Assembly: GCF_011806455.1 (NCBI RefSeq)
Contig: NZ_JAATOT010000001.1
Location: forward strand, 496,001 to 560,000
Reading direction: 5' to 3'
Source: Celeribacter sp. HF31
GTDB lineage: Bacteria; Pseudomonadota; Alphaproteobacteria; Rhodobacterales; Rhodobacteraceae
DNA length: 64,000 bases
Shown here piece by piece: positions 43,118 to 52,196 of this stretch; the first letter of the stretch is position 1, and the number at the start of each line of letters is the position of its first letter. Below the pieces are notes generated by a model, which saw only the letters and a list, made by a program, of their open reading frames with translations, did no database searches and had not been told where the DNA came from. A program made the translations under genes and the position numbers.

Positions 43118-44865
43118 TCTGGCGCATGGTGCGTGCCCGCGTGGACGGGCTTGGCGTGCGCATTGCGGTTCTTCTGTCGATTGCGCTCTTTCCCATCGGC
43201 CTGATCGCCGTTTCTCTTACCCATCAATTCGCCAAAGCGGCAGATGAGCGCGCGCAGAGCAATCTGCTCGCGCTCACGTCGCAGGCGGCGGCGGGCGAGG
43301 AGGCCCTGATCCGCACGGGTTTTGGCACGGCGGAGGCGCTGGCCGCTGTCATGCCCTTTGTCGTGGCCGATGAGCCCGCCTGCGACGGGGTGTTCGCGGA
43401 TTTCATCAAGGGCAATCCGTCGTTTTCCTTTGCGGGCTATGTCAGTGCCGATGGGTTTTTGGTCTGCGGCTCTGCCAAGACCGGACAAGATTTCAGAAAT
43501 CGCGATATTTACAAACACATGATCGAGGCGCCTTCGCTCAGAAGCGATCTCGTTCTGGACGGTCAGGTCAGCCATCGCCAGGTGATCGTGCTCTCGGCGC
43601 CAGTCTTCGAAAATGGCGTGTTCGATGGCTATATCAGCCTCTCTCTGCCGCATGAGGACACCCGCATCAATCTTGAAAATGCGCCGGTCGACCGGCCTGT
43701 CGAACTGATCACCTTCAATGCCGACGGCGAGGTGCTGAGCGCCTCGGGCGGGCTGGACGACGTCGATGCGCGCCTGCCCCAAGGCCGCCCTCTGGTCCAT
43801 CTCACAGGAGAGTATCGCAGCTCTTTTTCCGGCGTGACCAATGATGGCGAGGAGCGTGTCTTTGCCGTGGTGCCGATCCTGAAAGACCAAGTCTACGCCA
43901 TCGGGAGCTGGCCACGCGAGCGCCTTTCGGTGGCGCCGGGGTTTGCCATCGCGACGCCGATGATCTTTCCGATTGCCATGTGGCTCACCAGCCTCGGCGT
44001 GGCCTATTTCGCGGTCCACCGCCTCGCGATCAAACACATTCGCCACCTGAGCCGGGACATGCGCACCTTCGCGACGTCGCGGCGTTATCAGAGGCGCCGC
44101 AAGGATCCCGGACTGCCGCGCGAACTCCGTGAAATCGAGGGGGCATGGCATGATCTGGCGGAAACCGTGACCCGCGACGAGGCCGAGCTTGAGGACACGA
44201 TCCATGACAAATCGGTGCTCTTGAAAGAGGTGCATCACAGGGTCAAAAACAACCTTCAACTCATTGCCTCCATCGTGAACATGAAGGTGCGCAAGGCGAA
44301 AACGCCCGAAGCGCGCTTTGCCCTCAAAGAGGTGCAGGGCCGCGTGATGAGCATCGCCACGGTGCACCGAAGCCTCTACGAGACCACCACAGAGGGGCGG
44401 GTGCGCGCCGATGAACTGTTGCGCAGCACGGTCGGCAAGCTGGTCGATGCCGGTGTTGGCAATGAGATCAAACTGGAGAACACCCAAAGCTACGATCCGA
44501 TCACGCTTTATCCGGATCAGGCCGTGCCCTTGTCGCTTCTGGCCACCGAGGCGACGACCAATGCGCTGAAATACGTGGGGCGTCCGGAGAATGCGCTGCC
44601 TTGCGTCGATGTCAGCCTCACGCGTCTTGAACCTGAAGTGGGCCGTTTGACGGTCTCCAACAGCAAAGGCGCGCCGCTTTTGCCGCGGGAACAGGTCAGC
44701 GGCACGGGGCTTGGCACCAGTCTGATCCAGGCCTTCGCGCAACAGCTCGGCGGTCAGCTTAAGGTCGAGGACGGAGAGAAGCGCTACAATGTCGTGATCG
44801 ACTTTCCGATTGCCGCTTTCGACGAGGCGTCCGACGGTGGGTTCTCAGAGGTGGAAGGCGACTGA
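43114..44865 (+). CDS. HisKA_2-type sensor histidine kinase (PhyK-like)
   Basis: A 583-residue membrane kinase, likely the one that phosphorylates PhyR. Helix 1 is about residues 15-37; a periplasmic sensor domain follows (about 38-285) with a pair of Cys (ACDG and LVCG); helix 2 is about 286-308. The dimerisation block LLKEVHHRVKNNLQLIASI carries the phosphoacceptor, His375 (His374 is next to it). The ATPase has ATEATTNALKYVG and GTGLGTSL. GTG 43114 overlaps the ecfG stop (GTGA); ATG 43126 is an alternative. Confidence 0.92.
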   Translation: MIWRMVRARVDGLGVRIAVLLSIALFPIGLIAVSLTHQFAKAADERAQSNLLALTSQAAAGEEALIRTGFGTAEALAAVMPFVVADEPACDGVFADFIKGNPSFSFAGYVSADGFLVCGSAKTGQDFRNRDIYKHMIEAPSLRSDLVLDGQVSHRQVIVLSAPVFENGVFDGYISLSLPHEDTRINLENAPVDRPVELITFNADGEVLSASGGLDDVDARLPQGRPLVHLTGEYRSSFSGVTNDGEERVFAVVPILKDQVYAIGSWPRERLSVAPGFAIATPMIFPIAMWLTSLGVAYFAVHRLAIKHIRHLSRDMRTFATSRRYQRRRKDPGLPRELREIEGAWHDLAETVTRDEAELEDTIHDKSVLLKEVHHRVKNNLQLIASIVNMKVRKAKTPEARFALKEVQGRVMSIATVHRSLYETTTEGRVRADELLRSTVGKLVDAGVGNEIKLENTQSYDPITLYPDQAVPLSLLATEATTNALKYVGRPENALPCVDVSLTRLEPEVGRLTVSNSKGAPLLPREQVSGTGLGTSLIQAFAQQLGGQLKVEDGEKRYNVVIDFPIAAFDEASDGGFSEVEGD

Positions 44866-44899
44866 AGGGTCGCCTTTCCCCATTCTTTTTTCGAATGTT

Positions 44900-45943
44900 C
44901 TATTTCATGAGAAGGGCCGGCTGGCCTTGCTTGGCCGGCCCCAATCCGTCAAACACCGCCAGTCCCCAGACCAAGAGCGGAATGGCGATAAAGCCCCCAA
45001 CAGGCCCCCAAAGCCAAAGCCAGAAACACAGCGACAGGAAGACCAGAAGCGGATTGACCTGCATGTGACGCCCGACGAGGGTCGGTGTGATGAACTGGCC
45101 TTCCATCATGTTGAGCGTGACATATGTTGCGACCGGCGCCAGAGACATCGCCCCGTCAAAGGCGATGGTGCCGGCCACCACGAGAGACACAGCTACCGTC
45201 GCGGGACCGATGTAGAGCAAGAAATTCATCACCGCGGCAATCGCGCCCCAAATCACCGGGCCGGGCACGCCAAGCGCCCAGAAAGCGGCGGCCACGATGG
45301 CCCCGAAACAGGTGTTGATCAGGGTGATCGTCAGGAAATACCGCGACACCTGCGCATCCGCATCGCGTAGACAGGCGGCGGAGGGGCCTTCGGGATGCAG
45401 CTTGGTGAACCATTCATACATCTCGTCGCGCGACAAAAGGATAAAGAACATTGCTGCCGCGAAGAGCAGGATTTGTGCGATCAGCGACGGTGCCGCGAAC
45501 AGAGCGTCGCCCAGGGACGGCAGATCCACGGAATCGCCTTCGCCGCTGCTCCCGTCGGGTGAGATTGTGTCCTGAACCTCTTTCGTCACATCGCTGATGC
45601 CGCTGAACATGTCTTGCAACTTACTGATGGCCGCACTCAATTCGTTTTTGATATCAGGGATTTGCACATAGGCGCGTTCCACCACGGGTTCCGCGATGAA
45701 CACCAGAATGGCCAAGAGGCTCAGCACCGTGCCGAGGCTCAAAAGCGCGCCGACCGCAGGCGGAAGCCCAAAACGTTTCCAGAAATTCGACAGCGGAGAC
45801 AGCACCACCGCGCAGACAAAGGCCAGAACAAAAGGCGCGAGCAGCGCCTGAGCCTGATTAAGCGCCGCCACCCCGGCAATCACCGCCAGGATCACCACGG
45901 CCCAGGTCACTGTCTCCGGGCGTCCCCGTTCGGTTTGCTTCAT
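44900..45943 (-). CDS. AI-2E-family (PerM-like) membrane transporter
   Basis: A 347-residue protein with about eight helices, typical of AI-2E/PerM proteins: LLAPFVLAFVCAVVLSPLSNF near the start, a central amphipathic domain (about 90-150), and NMMEGQFITPTLVGRHMQVNPLLVFLSL near the end (here given in parts: GQFITPTLVGRHMQVNP). The substrate is unknown. ATG 45943 has AAGGAGAAC just before it. An EcfG-type promoter lies upstream, so it belongs to the stress island. Confidence 0.88.
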   Translation of the reverse strand: MKQTERGRPETVTWAVVILAVIAGVAALNQAQALLAPFVLAFVCAVVLSPLSNFWKRFGLPPAVGALLSLGTVLSLLAILVFIAEPVVERAYVQIPDIKNELSAAISKLQDMFSGISDVTKEVQDTISPDGSSGEGDSVDLPSLGDALFAAPSLIAQILLFAAAMFFILLSRDEMYEWFTKLHPEGPSAACLRDADAQVSRYFLTITLINTCFGAIVAAAFWALGVPGPVIWGAIAAVMNFLLYIGPATVAVSLVVAGTIAFDGAMSLAPVATYVTLNMMEGQFITPTLVGRHMQVNPLLVFLSLCFWLWLWGPVGGFIAIPLLVWGLAVFDGLGPAKQGQPALLMK

Positions 45944-45966
45944 GTTGTTCTCCTTATTCCTGACAG

Positions 45967-45992
45967 AACGCGCGAGCGTCCCATCGGGTTCC
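45967..45992 (-). promoter_or_regulatory. EcfG-type promoter of the AI-2E gene
   Basis: On the minus strand GGAAC (45992-45988), 17 bases, then CGTT (45970-45967). The gene starts 24 bases beyond. Confidence 0.8.
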
Positions 45993-46065
45993 GGTCCGAG
46001 TTCCCGGCCTGCACCTGCGCGAGGCGCGCAGGACACCTTTTTTTCGCTGTATCATCTTGCCTCTG

Positions 46066-46083
46066 TATCTATCATGATAAATA
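46066..46083. promoter_or_regulatory. Operator-like palindrome before the FadR-type regulator
   Basis: TATCATGATA (46070-46079) extends to a near-palindrome over 46066-46083. The same core stands twice in front of the transporter operon at 47.6 kb. It lies 38 bases before the regulator start, which suggests autoregulation. Confidence 0.65.
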
Positions 46084-46120
46084 TCCAAACGCCGCAGTTT
46101 CGTAGATTGAGACCCCTCAG

Positions 46121-46900
46121 ATGAACAAGCCCACCGTGCCGGAAGACGACCCGAAACCCCGACAGCCCTCCCGACGCTCGCGTCCGCTGCGCGTGGCCGA
46201 GGCGATCAAGGATTGGGTGGTCAAACGTGGCTTGCAGCCCGGTGATCGGCTGCCGGGTGAGGCGGAGTTGATTGCGCGTTTCGGCATGTCCAAGGGCACG
46301 ATCCGCGAGGCCATGCGGTTGTTGCAGGCGCAGGGTCTCATCGAGACCAAGACGGGGCCGGGGGGCGGCAGTTTCGTGGGCGAAGTGTCCCGCGACCGCG
46401 CCAGCGCGCTCTTGGCGAATTATTTCTATTTCCGCGATGTGACGGTGGCCGACATCTATCAGGTCCGGATCGCCTTGGAGCCGGAGCTGGCGGCCAGTCT
46501 GGCGGGGCGTTTGAGTGCAGAGCAACTGGCCGAACTTGAAGAGATCATGCAGGACTACGCCGGTCCTGCGGCAGATGCCGAGGAAGAACGCCGTCAACAT
46601 GTTGCCTCGCTCAGGTTTCACGCCCGTCTGTCGGATTTCGGCCAGAACGCGCTTTTGGGCTTTTTCATCGGCTTCATGGCGCAAATCCTGACCGATCTGA
46701 CGGTCTATAAAAAGCTCTACGCCACACCCAACGAAGACCTCTGGCGGCAGGGGCGTGATCACCAGCTCGATCTCATGCGCGCGCTGAGAGACGGCGACGC
46801 GGAGGCGGCGCGGCGGATCATGAAAAGCCATATGGAAATGGCGAAAACCCGGATGGAGGCGCAGGAGGCCGAGGTGATGAAAGGCTTTATCGCCGAGTAG
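46121..46900 (+). CDS. FadR/GntR-family regulator of the peptide transporter locus
   Basis: A 259-residue regulator. The winged helix contains KRGLQPGDRLPGEAELIARF and MSKGTIREAMRLLQAQGL; the FCD domain follows, with DIYQVRIALEPELAASLAGR and RFHARLSD. It converges on the DUF1028 gene. Copies of an ATCATGAT palindrome lie before it and before the transporter, so it probably controls both. The ligand is unknown, perhaps a compound taken up by the transporter. Confidence 0.9.
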   Translation: MNKPTVPEDDPKPRQPSRRSRPLRVAEAIKDWVVKRGLQPGDRLPGEAELIARFGMSKGTIREAMRLLQAQGLIETKTGPGGGSFVGEVSRDRASALLANYFYFRDVTVADIYQVRIALEPELAASLAGRLSAEQLAELEEIMQDYAGPAADAEEERRQHVASLRFHARLSDFGQNALLGFFIGFMAQILTDLTVYKKLYATPNEDLWRQGRDHQLDLMRALRDGDAEAARRIMKSHMEMAKTRMEAQEAEVMKGFIAE

Positions 46901-46902
46901 GG

Positions 46903-47574
46903 TTAGTCCGGGAAGGGGACGCCGCGGTTGCGGTCGTTCAGGGTCGGCACATAGCGCGTCCAGCGGGCGTAATCGCCGCTGGTGGCGCGGGCATAGAGCG
47001 CGGCGAGCGCCTCAAGCGGGGTTTCCGAATAATCGATCCGCAGGCTCAAGGGCGGGCGATCCCGGCTGACCACCAGAAGGGCGGCGGAGAGCAACCCACG
47101 GCTGTCGCCGCCTGCGCGGGAGGCGGCCGTGAGCGCCGCCATGAGACGCTGGGCGAGGGGGCCTTCGGTGGTTTCGAAGCCGGTGAGACAGGCGTCCAAC
47201 ACGGCCTCTGAGGACAAGAGATTTCCCGCGACGATCACATGAGACCCCTGACGCGCGCCTGCCGTGGCGATGCTGTTGGCGCCGGTAAATGAGGCCGTGC
47301 CGCCCATGGGATCGAGGGCGGACAATTGACGCTCGTCGCGGCCTGTGTCGGCCAGCGTGATGTGGCGGACGGCGCTCTCGGCGGGCTCTCCTTTGCGCAT
47401 CAGAGTCAGCACATCGGTGCCCCAAAACGTGCTGGGCAGCGAACCCTGCGAGGCGGAAAGTCCCGATTCGGCGTCGCCGCGCAGCACCCAGCCGCCGACG
47501 CACAGGCTGCCCGTGGTGGCCGCCCCGCCATAAGCGCCCGTTTTTTCGTCAAAAGCCAGGATCGAGATTGTCAT
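46903..47574 (-). CDS. DUF1028 protein, putative Ntn-hydrolase
   Basis: A 223-residue protein of the DUF1028 family, which has an Ntn-hydrolase-like fold: TISILAFDEKTGAYGGAATTG at the start and ASQGSLPSTFWG and IVAGNLLSSEAVLDAC blocks. Such genes often sit beside peptide ABC transporters, and a role in breaking down imported peptides or amides is plausible. It is divergent from the transporter operon, and operator copies lie between them. Confidence 0.88.
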   Translation of the reverse strand: MTISILAFDEKTGAYGGAATTGSLCVGGWVLRGDAESGLSASQGSLPSTFWGTDVLTLMRKGEPAESAVRHITLADTGRDERQLSALDPMGGTASFTGANSIATAGARQGSHVIVAGNLLSSEAVLDACLTGFETTEGPLAQRLMAALTAASRAGGDSRGLLSAALLVVSRDRPPLSLRIDYSETPLEALAALYARATSGDYARWTRYVPTLNDRNRGVPFPD

Positions 47575-47601
47575 TCGGGTCTCCGTCAGAGGGGAGGCTT
47601 G

Positions 47602-47619
47602 AATTTATCATGAAAATTT
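47602..47619. promoter_or_regulatory. Operator-like half-palindrome, site A
   Basis: AATTTATCATGAAAATTT shares its left half with site B; the right half is imperfect. It lies 28 bases upstream of the DUF1028 start on the opposite strand. Confidence 0.55.
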
Positions 47620-47628
47620 GGCCTCATC

Positions 47629-47646
47629 AATTTATCATGATAAATT
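47629..47646. promoter_or_regulatory. Operator-like palindrome, site B
   Basis: AATTTATCATGATAAATT is a perfect 18-base palindrome. Its centre is 27 bases from that of site A and it ends 44 bases before the start of the binding-protein gene. It is probably bound by the FadR-type regulator encoded at 46121. Confidence 0.7.
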
Positions 47647-47690
47647 ATCCATTGCGCAAAACCGGGCGCAAAACAAGAGAGGAAACACCC

Positions 47691-49292
47691 ATGTCACTCT
47701 TTCACGTTCCCCGCCAATTGACCCGCCGCGCGCTTTTGGGCGCGGGCACAGCGATGGCCCTGACGCTCAGCCTGACCATGGGGATGTCCGGCCGTGCACA
47801 GGCACAAACCCCGCCCGGCGTTTTGATCGTCGGCCAGATCGCCGAGCCCAAGGCGCTCGACCCGGCCGCCGTCACCGCCGTCAACGATTTCCGCATTCTG
47901 ATGAACGTTTACGACGGTCTCGTGCGCTACAAAGACGGCTCTCTGGAGGTCGAACCGGCGCTGGCGACGGCATGGGAGATCAGCGAGGACGGCACGGAGT
48001 ACACTTTCGCCCTGCGCGAGGGCGTGACATTCCACGACGGCACGCCGTTCAATGCCGAGGCCGTCAAATTCAATTTCGAGCGCATGCTCGATGAAAACCA
48101 CCCCTATCACAACACCGGCCCGTTCCCCTTGGCCTTCTTCTTTTCCTCGGTCGAGAGCGTCGAGGTGGTGGATGATCTGACGGTGAAATTCACTTTGAAT
48201 GCGCCCTATGCGCCGTTCCTCTCCAATCTGGCCTATCCCACCGGACTGATCGTTTCTCCCGCCGCTGTCGAACAATACGGCGCCGAGTTTGGCCGCAACC
48301 CGTCCGGCACCGGGCCGTTCACATTCGCCGAATGGCGCTCGAACGAGGCGGTGGTGATTGAGGCCAACCCCGATTATTGGGACGGCGCGCCGGAGCTTCA
48401 GGCCGTGGTGTTCCGCCCGATCACCGACGCCAACACCCGCACCGCCGAGATGCTGGCGGGCGGCATCGATTTGATGGTCGAAGTGCCGCCCGTGGCGCTG
48501 TCGGAATTCCAAAGCGACGCCTATCAGGTCTATGAGCAAGCCGGCCCGCATGTCTGGTTCCTGATCCTGAACGCCAAGGAAGGCCCCTTCGCCGACGTGC
48601 GCGTGCGTCAGGCCGCGAATTATGCGGTGAACAAGGAGGCTTTGGTCAATGAGGTGCTCGAAGGCACGGCAGATGTCGCCGCGGGGCCGACGCCGCCTGC
48701 CTTTGCCTGGGCCTATAACGATGAGCTGTCGCCCTATCCCTATGACCCCGAAAAGGCCAAGTCCTTGCTGGCCGAGGCGGGGGGCGAGGGCGCCGAGCTG
48801 ACGTTTTATGTGACCGAGGGCGGCTCCGGCATGCTAGATCCCATCGCCATGGGCACCGCCATTCAGGCCGATCTCGAGGCCGTGGGCTTTGACGTGAAAA
48901 TCGAGACCTATGAGTGGAACACCTTCCTGGGCGAGGTGAACCCCGGTCTTGAGGGCAAGGCGGATATGGCCGAAATGGCCTGGATGACCAACGACCCCGA
49001 CACGCTGCCCTTCCTCGCGCTGCGCACGGAGGCTTGGCCCGACGCGGGGGGCTTCAACTCCGGCTATTACTCCAATCCGAAGGTGGACGAGTTGCTGGAA
49101 GCCGCGCGGGTTGCGACCGATCAGGACGAACGCGCTGCGCTCTACAAAGAGATGCAAACCATCGTGCAAGAGGACGCGCCTTGGGTGTTCGTGGCCAACT
49201 GGAAGCAGAACGCGGTCACCAGCGACAAGGTCGAAGGCTTTGCTCTGCAACCGTCCTTCTTCCTGCTGCTTGATGACGTCGTGAAAAACTAA
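47691..49292 (+). CDS. ABC transporter substrate-binding protein, peptide family (SBP_bac_5)
   Basis: A 533-residue periplasmic binding protein. The signal has a twin-arginine look (LTRRALLGAG, cleavage near AQA|QTPP). SBP_bac_5 hallmarks are LATAWEISEDGTEYTFALRE (about 80-99), VTFHDGTPFNAEAVKFNFER, and PYPYDPEKAKSLLAEAG. It captures a peptide, opine or related compound. ATG 47691 has GAGAGGAAA upstream. It is the first gene of the transporter operon. Confidence 0.93.
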   Translation: MSLFHVPRQLTRRALLGAGTAMALTLSLTMGMSGRAQAQTPPGVLIVGQIAEPKALDPAAVTAVNDFRILMNVYDGLVRYKDGSLEVEPALATAWEISEDGTEYTFALREGVTFHDGTPFNAEAVKFNFERMLDENHPYHNTGPFPLAFFFSSVESVEVVDDLTVKFTLNAPYAPFLSNLAYPTGLIVSPAAVEQYGAEFGRNPSGTGPFTFAEWRSNEAVVIEANPDYWDGAPELQAVVFRPITDANTRTAEMLAGGIDLMVEVPPVALSEFQSDAYQVYEQAGPHVWFLILNAKEGPFADVRVRQAANYAVNKEALVNEVLEGTADVAAGPTPPAFAWAYNDELSPYPYDPEKAKSLLAEAGGEGAELTFYVTEGGSGMLDPIAMGTAIQADLEAVGFDVKIETYEWNTFLGEVNPGLEGKADMAEMAWMTNDPDTLPFLALRTEAWPDAGGFNSGYYSNPKVDELLEAARVATDQDERAALYKEMQTIVQEDAPWVFVANWKQNAVTSDKVEGFALQPSFFLLLDDVVKN

Positions 49293-49374
49293 AGCCAGTG
49301 CATCCTGCGGGCGGCTCACGTCCGCAGGGTTTCTATGACCATTCACACCGCAATCCGCCCAACCGGAGCCGCGT

Positions 49375-50322
49375 ATGACAGGCTATATTCTGAAACGACT
49401 ACTCTCGGCGATCCCGGTGCTCTTCGGCATCACGGTCATCGTCTTTCTGATCATGGCGCTCATCCCCGGCGACCCGGCCACCGCCATCTTAGGCAGCTAC
49501 GCCACGCCCGAGAATGTCGCCAAACTGAACCGCGATCTGGGCCTCGATAAGCCTTTGGTACAGCAATATTTCATCTGGCTTGGCAACATGCTTCAGGGCG
49601 ATTTCGGCACCTCTTTCGCGCTCAACCGCCCGGTGATCGACGAGGTGCTCGAACGCTTCAACGGCACGCTTGTGCTGGCGGGCACGGCCTTTGTCCTTTG
49701 CTCCGTTCTGGGTGTCGTGGCGGGTGTTATTTCGGCGGCCAATCAATACGGGCTGGCGGATAAGGCGATCACTTTCGTCGTGCTTTTGGGCATTTCGATC
49801 CCGTCGTTTTTCCTCGGCATGATGATGATCCTGTTTTTCGCCGTGAACCTGCGCTGGTTTCCGGTCTCCGGCATGTGGCCCATCTACGGCGATCGGACGT
49901 TTTCCGTCCTTCTGACCCATCTCGCCATGCCCGCCTTCGCGCTGGCCGTCGTCGCCACCGGTGTCGTTGCGCGGCTGTCGCGCTCAGCCATGCTCGAAGT
50001 TCTGCGTCAGGATTTCATCCGCACCGCGCGGGCGAAAGGCGTGCATGAGCGCGGCGTGATCTGGCGCCATGCCTTGAAAGCCGCCATGGTCTCGATCATC
50101 CCGGTTCTGGGCATTCAGGCCGGTTTCGTGCTGTCGGGGGCGGTCTATATCGAGATCGTGTTCCAATGGCCGGGTGTCGGGCGGATGCTGGTCGATGCGA
50201 TCCTCAAGCGTGATATTTTGCTGGTGCAGGGCGGGGTGGTCTTTGTCGCCGCCTGCTATGTGCTGTTCAACATCATGGTGGATGTGGCGCAGAGCCTGCT
50301 CGATCCGAGGATCAAGACATGA
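49375..50322 (+). CDS. ABC transporter permease, DppB type
   Basis: A 315-residue inner-membrane permease with six helices. The N-terminus MTGYILKRLLSAIPVLFGIT and ALIPGDPA are typical of DppB/OppB; the EAA loop lies in VLRQDFIRTARAKGVHERGV. It pairs with the permease half of the next gene, which it overlaps by four bases. Confidence 0.94.
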   Translation: MTGYILKRLLSAIPVLFGITVIVFLIMALIPGDPATAILGSYATPENVAKLNRDLGLDKPLVQQYFIWLGNMLQGDFGTSFALNRPVIDEVLERFNGTLVLAGTAFVLCSVLGVVAGVISAANQYGLADKAITFVVLLGISIPSFFLGMMMILFFAVNLRWFPVSGMWPIYGDRTFSVLLTHLAMPAFALAVVATGVVARLSRSAMLEVLRQDFIRTARAKGVHERGVIWRHALKAAMVSIIPVLGIQAGFVLSGAVYIEIVFQWPGVGRMLVDAILKRDILLVQGGVVFVAACYVLFNIMVDVAQSLLDPRIKT

Positions 50323-52196
50323 CCTCATTTCTCACCCTTCTGGCCCGCAACCGTCTGGCTTTGGCGGGGGGCATCGTGCTGTCGCTCGTCGTCCTGCTGG
50401 CGCTCCTTACGCCAGTTTTGCCGCTTGCGGACCCGGATGTGACGAATACGTCCAACCGGTTCCAACCGATCTTTTCCGACGGCGCAGTCTTGGGCACCGA
50501 TCATCTCGGTCGCGATCTTCTGTCCCGGCTGATGTGGGGCACGCGGCTGTCCCTGGCCGTGGGGTTCGCCGCCGCCATTGTCGCCGCCACGATTGGGGCG
50601 GGCATCGGCATCGTCGCGGGCTATTATGGCGGGCGGATCGACAATATCATCATGCGCGGCGTCGATATGTTGATGGCCTTTCCCTACATCCTTTTGGCGC
50701 TGGCCATCGTGGCTGCGCTCGGGCCGGGGCTGTTCAATGCGCTGATTGCGGTCTCGGCCGTCAACGTGCCCTTTTTCGCCCGCAACATTCGCGGCATCAC
50801 CGTCGGCATCGCGCATAAGGAATTCGTCGATGCTGCCCGGCTTGCGGGCCTGTCGAACACGCGGATCATCCTGTCGGAAATTCTGCCCAATGTGATCCCG
50901 GTGATCGTCATCGCCATGTCCACCACCATCGGCTGGATGATCCTTGAAACCGCGGGCCTGTCCTTCCTCGGCCTCGGGAGCCAACCGCCCCAGGCCGATC
51001 TCGGCTCCATGTTGGGCGAGGCGCGTTCTGCGCTGATCGCCAATCCGCACACCTCCATCGTGCCGGGCGTGATGATCCTGATCATCGTCATGTCGATCAA
51101 CCTCTTGGGCGATGGGGTGCGCGATGCTTTGGACCCGCGTTTGAAATCCGGCGCCCTGTCGCGTCCCATGGCCGCCACGCGTGTCGACCGCGCAGAGCAG
51201 CCGCCCGCGCCGACGGACCAAGGTCTTTTGGAGGTCAAGGCGCTTGAGACCCAATTCCACATCAAAGACCGCATCTATCGCGCCGTCGGCGGTGTGGACC
51301 TGTCGGTCGAAAAGGGCGAATGCCTCGGCATCATCGGAGAAAGCGGCTCCGGCAAATCCGTCACAGCGCTTTCCTTCATGGGCCTCGTCGCCTCGCCGCC
51401 CGGCGTGATCACCGGCGGCGCGGCCTATTATGAGGGCGAGGACCTGATCGGCGCGCCCTACAAGCGTCTGCGCGACATGCGGGGCCGCAATGTGTCCTAC
51501 ATCTTCCAGGACCCGCTGGCGACGCTGCACCCTCTGTACCGCGTCGGCGATCAACTGATCGAGGCGATCCGTGCGCATCGGCCCATCGGGCGCGAAGAGG
51601 GCCGCGCCAAGGCCGTGGAATTGCTCAACGCCGTGCGCATCCCCAACGCAGAAAAACGCATCTCCGATTACCCGCATGAAATGTCGGGCGGCATGCGTCA
51701 ACGCGTCGGCATCGCCATGGCTTTGGCCAATGATCCCGACATCATCATCGCGGACGAACCCACCACCGCGCTCGACGTCACGGTGCAGGCACAGGTGCTC
51801 ACCATCCTCGACGATCTGCGGCGCTCGCGTGGCCTCGCCATCGTCTTTATCACGCATGATTTTGGCGTCGTGGCGCAGCTCTGCGACCGGGTGGCCGTGA
51901 TGTATGCGGGTCGGGTGGTCGAAACGGGGGGCACGGGCGACATTCTGGACGCGCCGCGTCACCCTTACACCGCGCGGCTCATGGCCTGTGTGCCGGAGCT
52001 TGGCGGCGGCAAGCGGCGGTTGGAGGCCATTCCCGGCCTGCCGCCCGTGGTCGACAACCTGCCTGCGGGATGCGCCTTTGCCGACCGTTGCGACCGGGCG
52101 CAGGACGCCTGTCGCAGTGGGGACATTGCACTTGCGCAGACCGGCAATCACGCCGTGCGCTGCCTTTATCCCGTCGCACAGGAGGAGATCGCATGA
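50319..52196 (+). CDS. Fused ABC permease (DppC type) and ATPase (DppD type)
   Basis: A 625-residue fusion. Residues 1-285 form a DppC-like permease (LGTDHLGRDLLSRLMWGTRL, EFVDAARLAGLSN as EAA loop). A short linker leads to a full ATPase: Walker A GESGSGKS at 340-347, signature MSGGMRQR near 455, Walker B IIIADEPT, and the C-terminal oligopeptide domain with GCAFADRCDRA. The fused form is known in this transporter family. It overlaps both neighbours by four bases. Confidence 0.93.
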   Translation: MTSFLTLLARNRLALAGGIVLSLVVLLALLTPVLPLADPDVTNTSNRFQPIFSDGAVLGTDHLGRDLLSRLMWGTRLSLAVGFAAAIVAATIGAGIGIVAGYYGGRIDNIIMRGVDMLMAFPYILLALAIVAALGPGLFNALIAVSAVNVPFFARNIRGITVGIAHKEFVDAARLAGLSNTRIILSEILPNVIPVIVIAMSTTIGWMILETAGLSFLGLGSQPPQADLGSMLGEARSALIANPHTSIVPGVMILIIVMSINLLGDGVRDALDPRLKSGALSRPMAATRVDRAEQPPAPTDQGLLEVKALETQFHIKDRIYRAVGGVDLSVEKGECLGIIGESGSGKSVTALSFMGLVASPPGVITGGAAYYEGEDLIGAPYKRLRDMRGRNVSYIFQDPLATLHPLYRVGDQLIEAIRAHRPIGREEGRAKAVELLNAVRIPNAEKRISDYPHEMSGGMRQRVGIAMALANDPDIIIADEPTTALDVTVQAQVLTILDDLRRSRGLAIVFITHDFGVVAQLCDRVAVMYAGRVVETGGTGDILDAPRHPYTARLMACVPELGGGKRRLEAIPGLPPVVDNLPAGCAFADRCDRAQDACRSGDIALAQTGNHAVRCLYPVAQEEIA

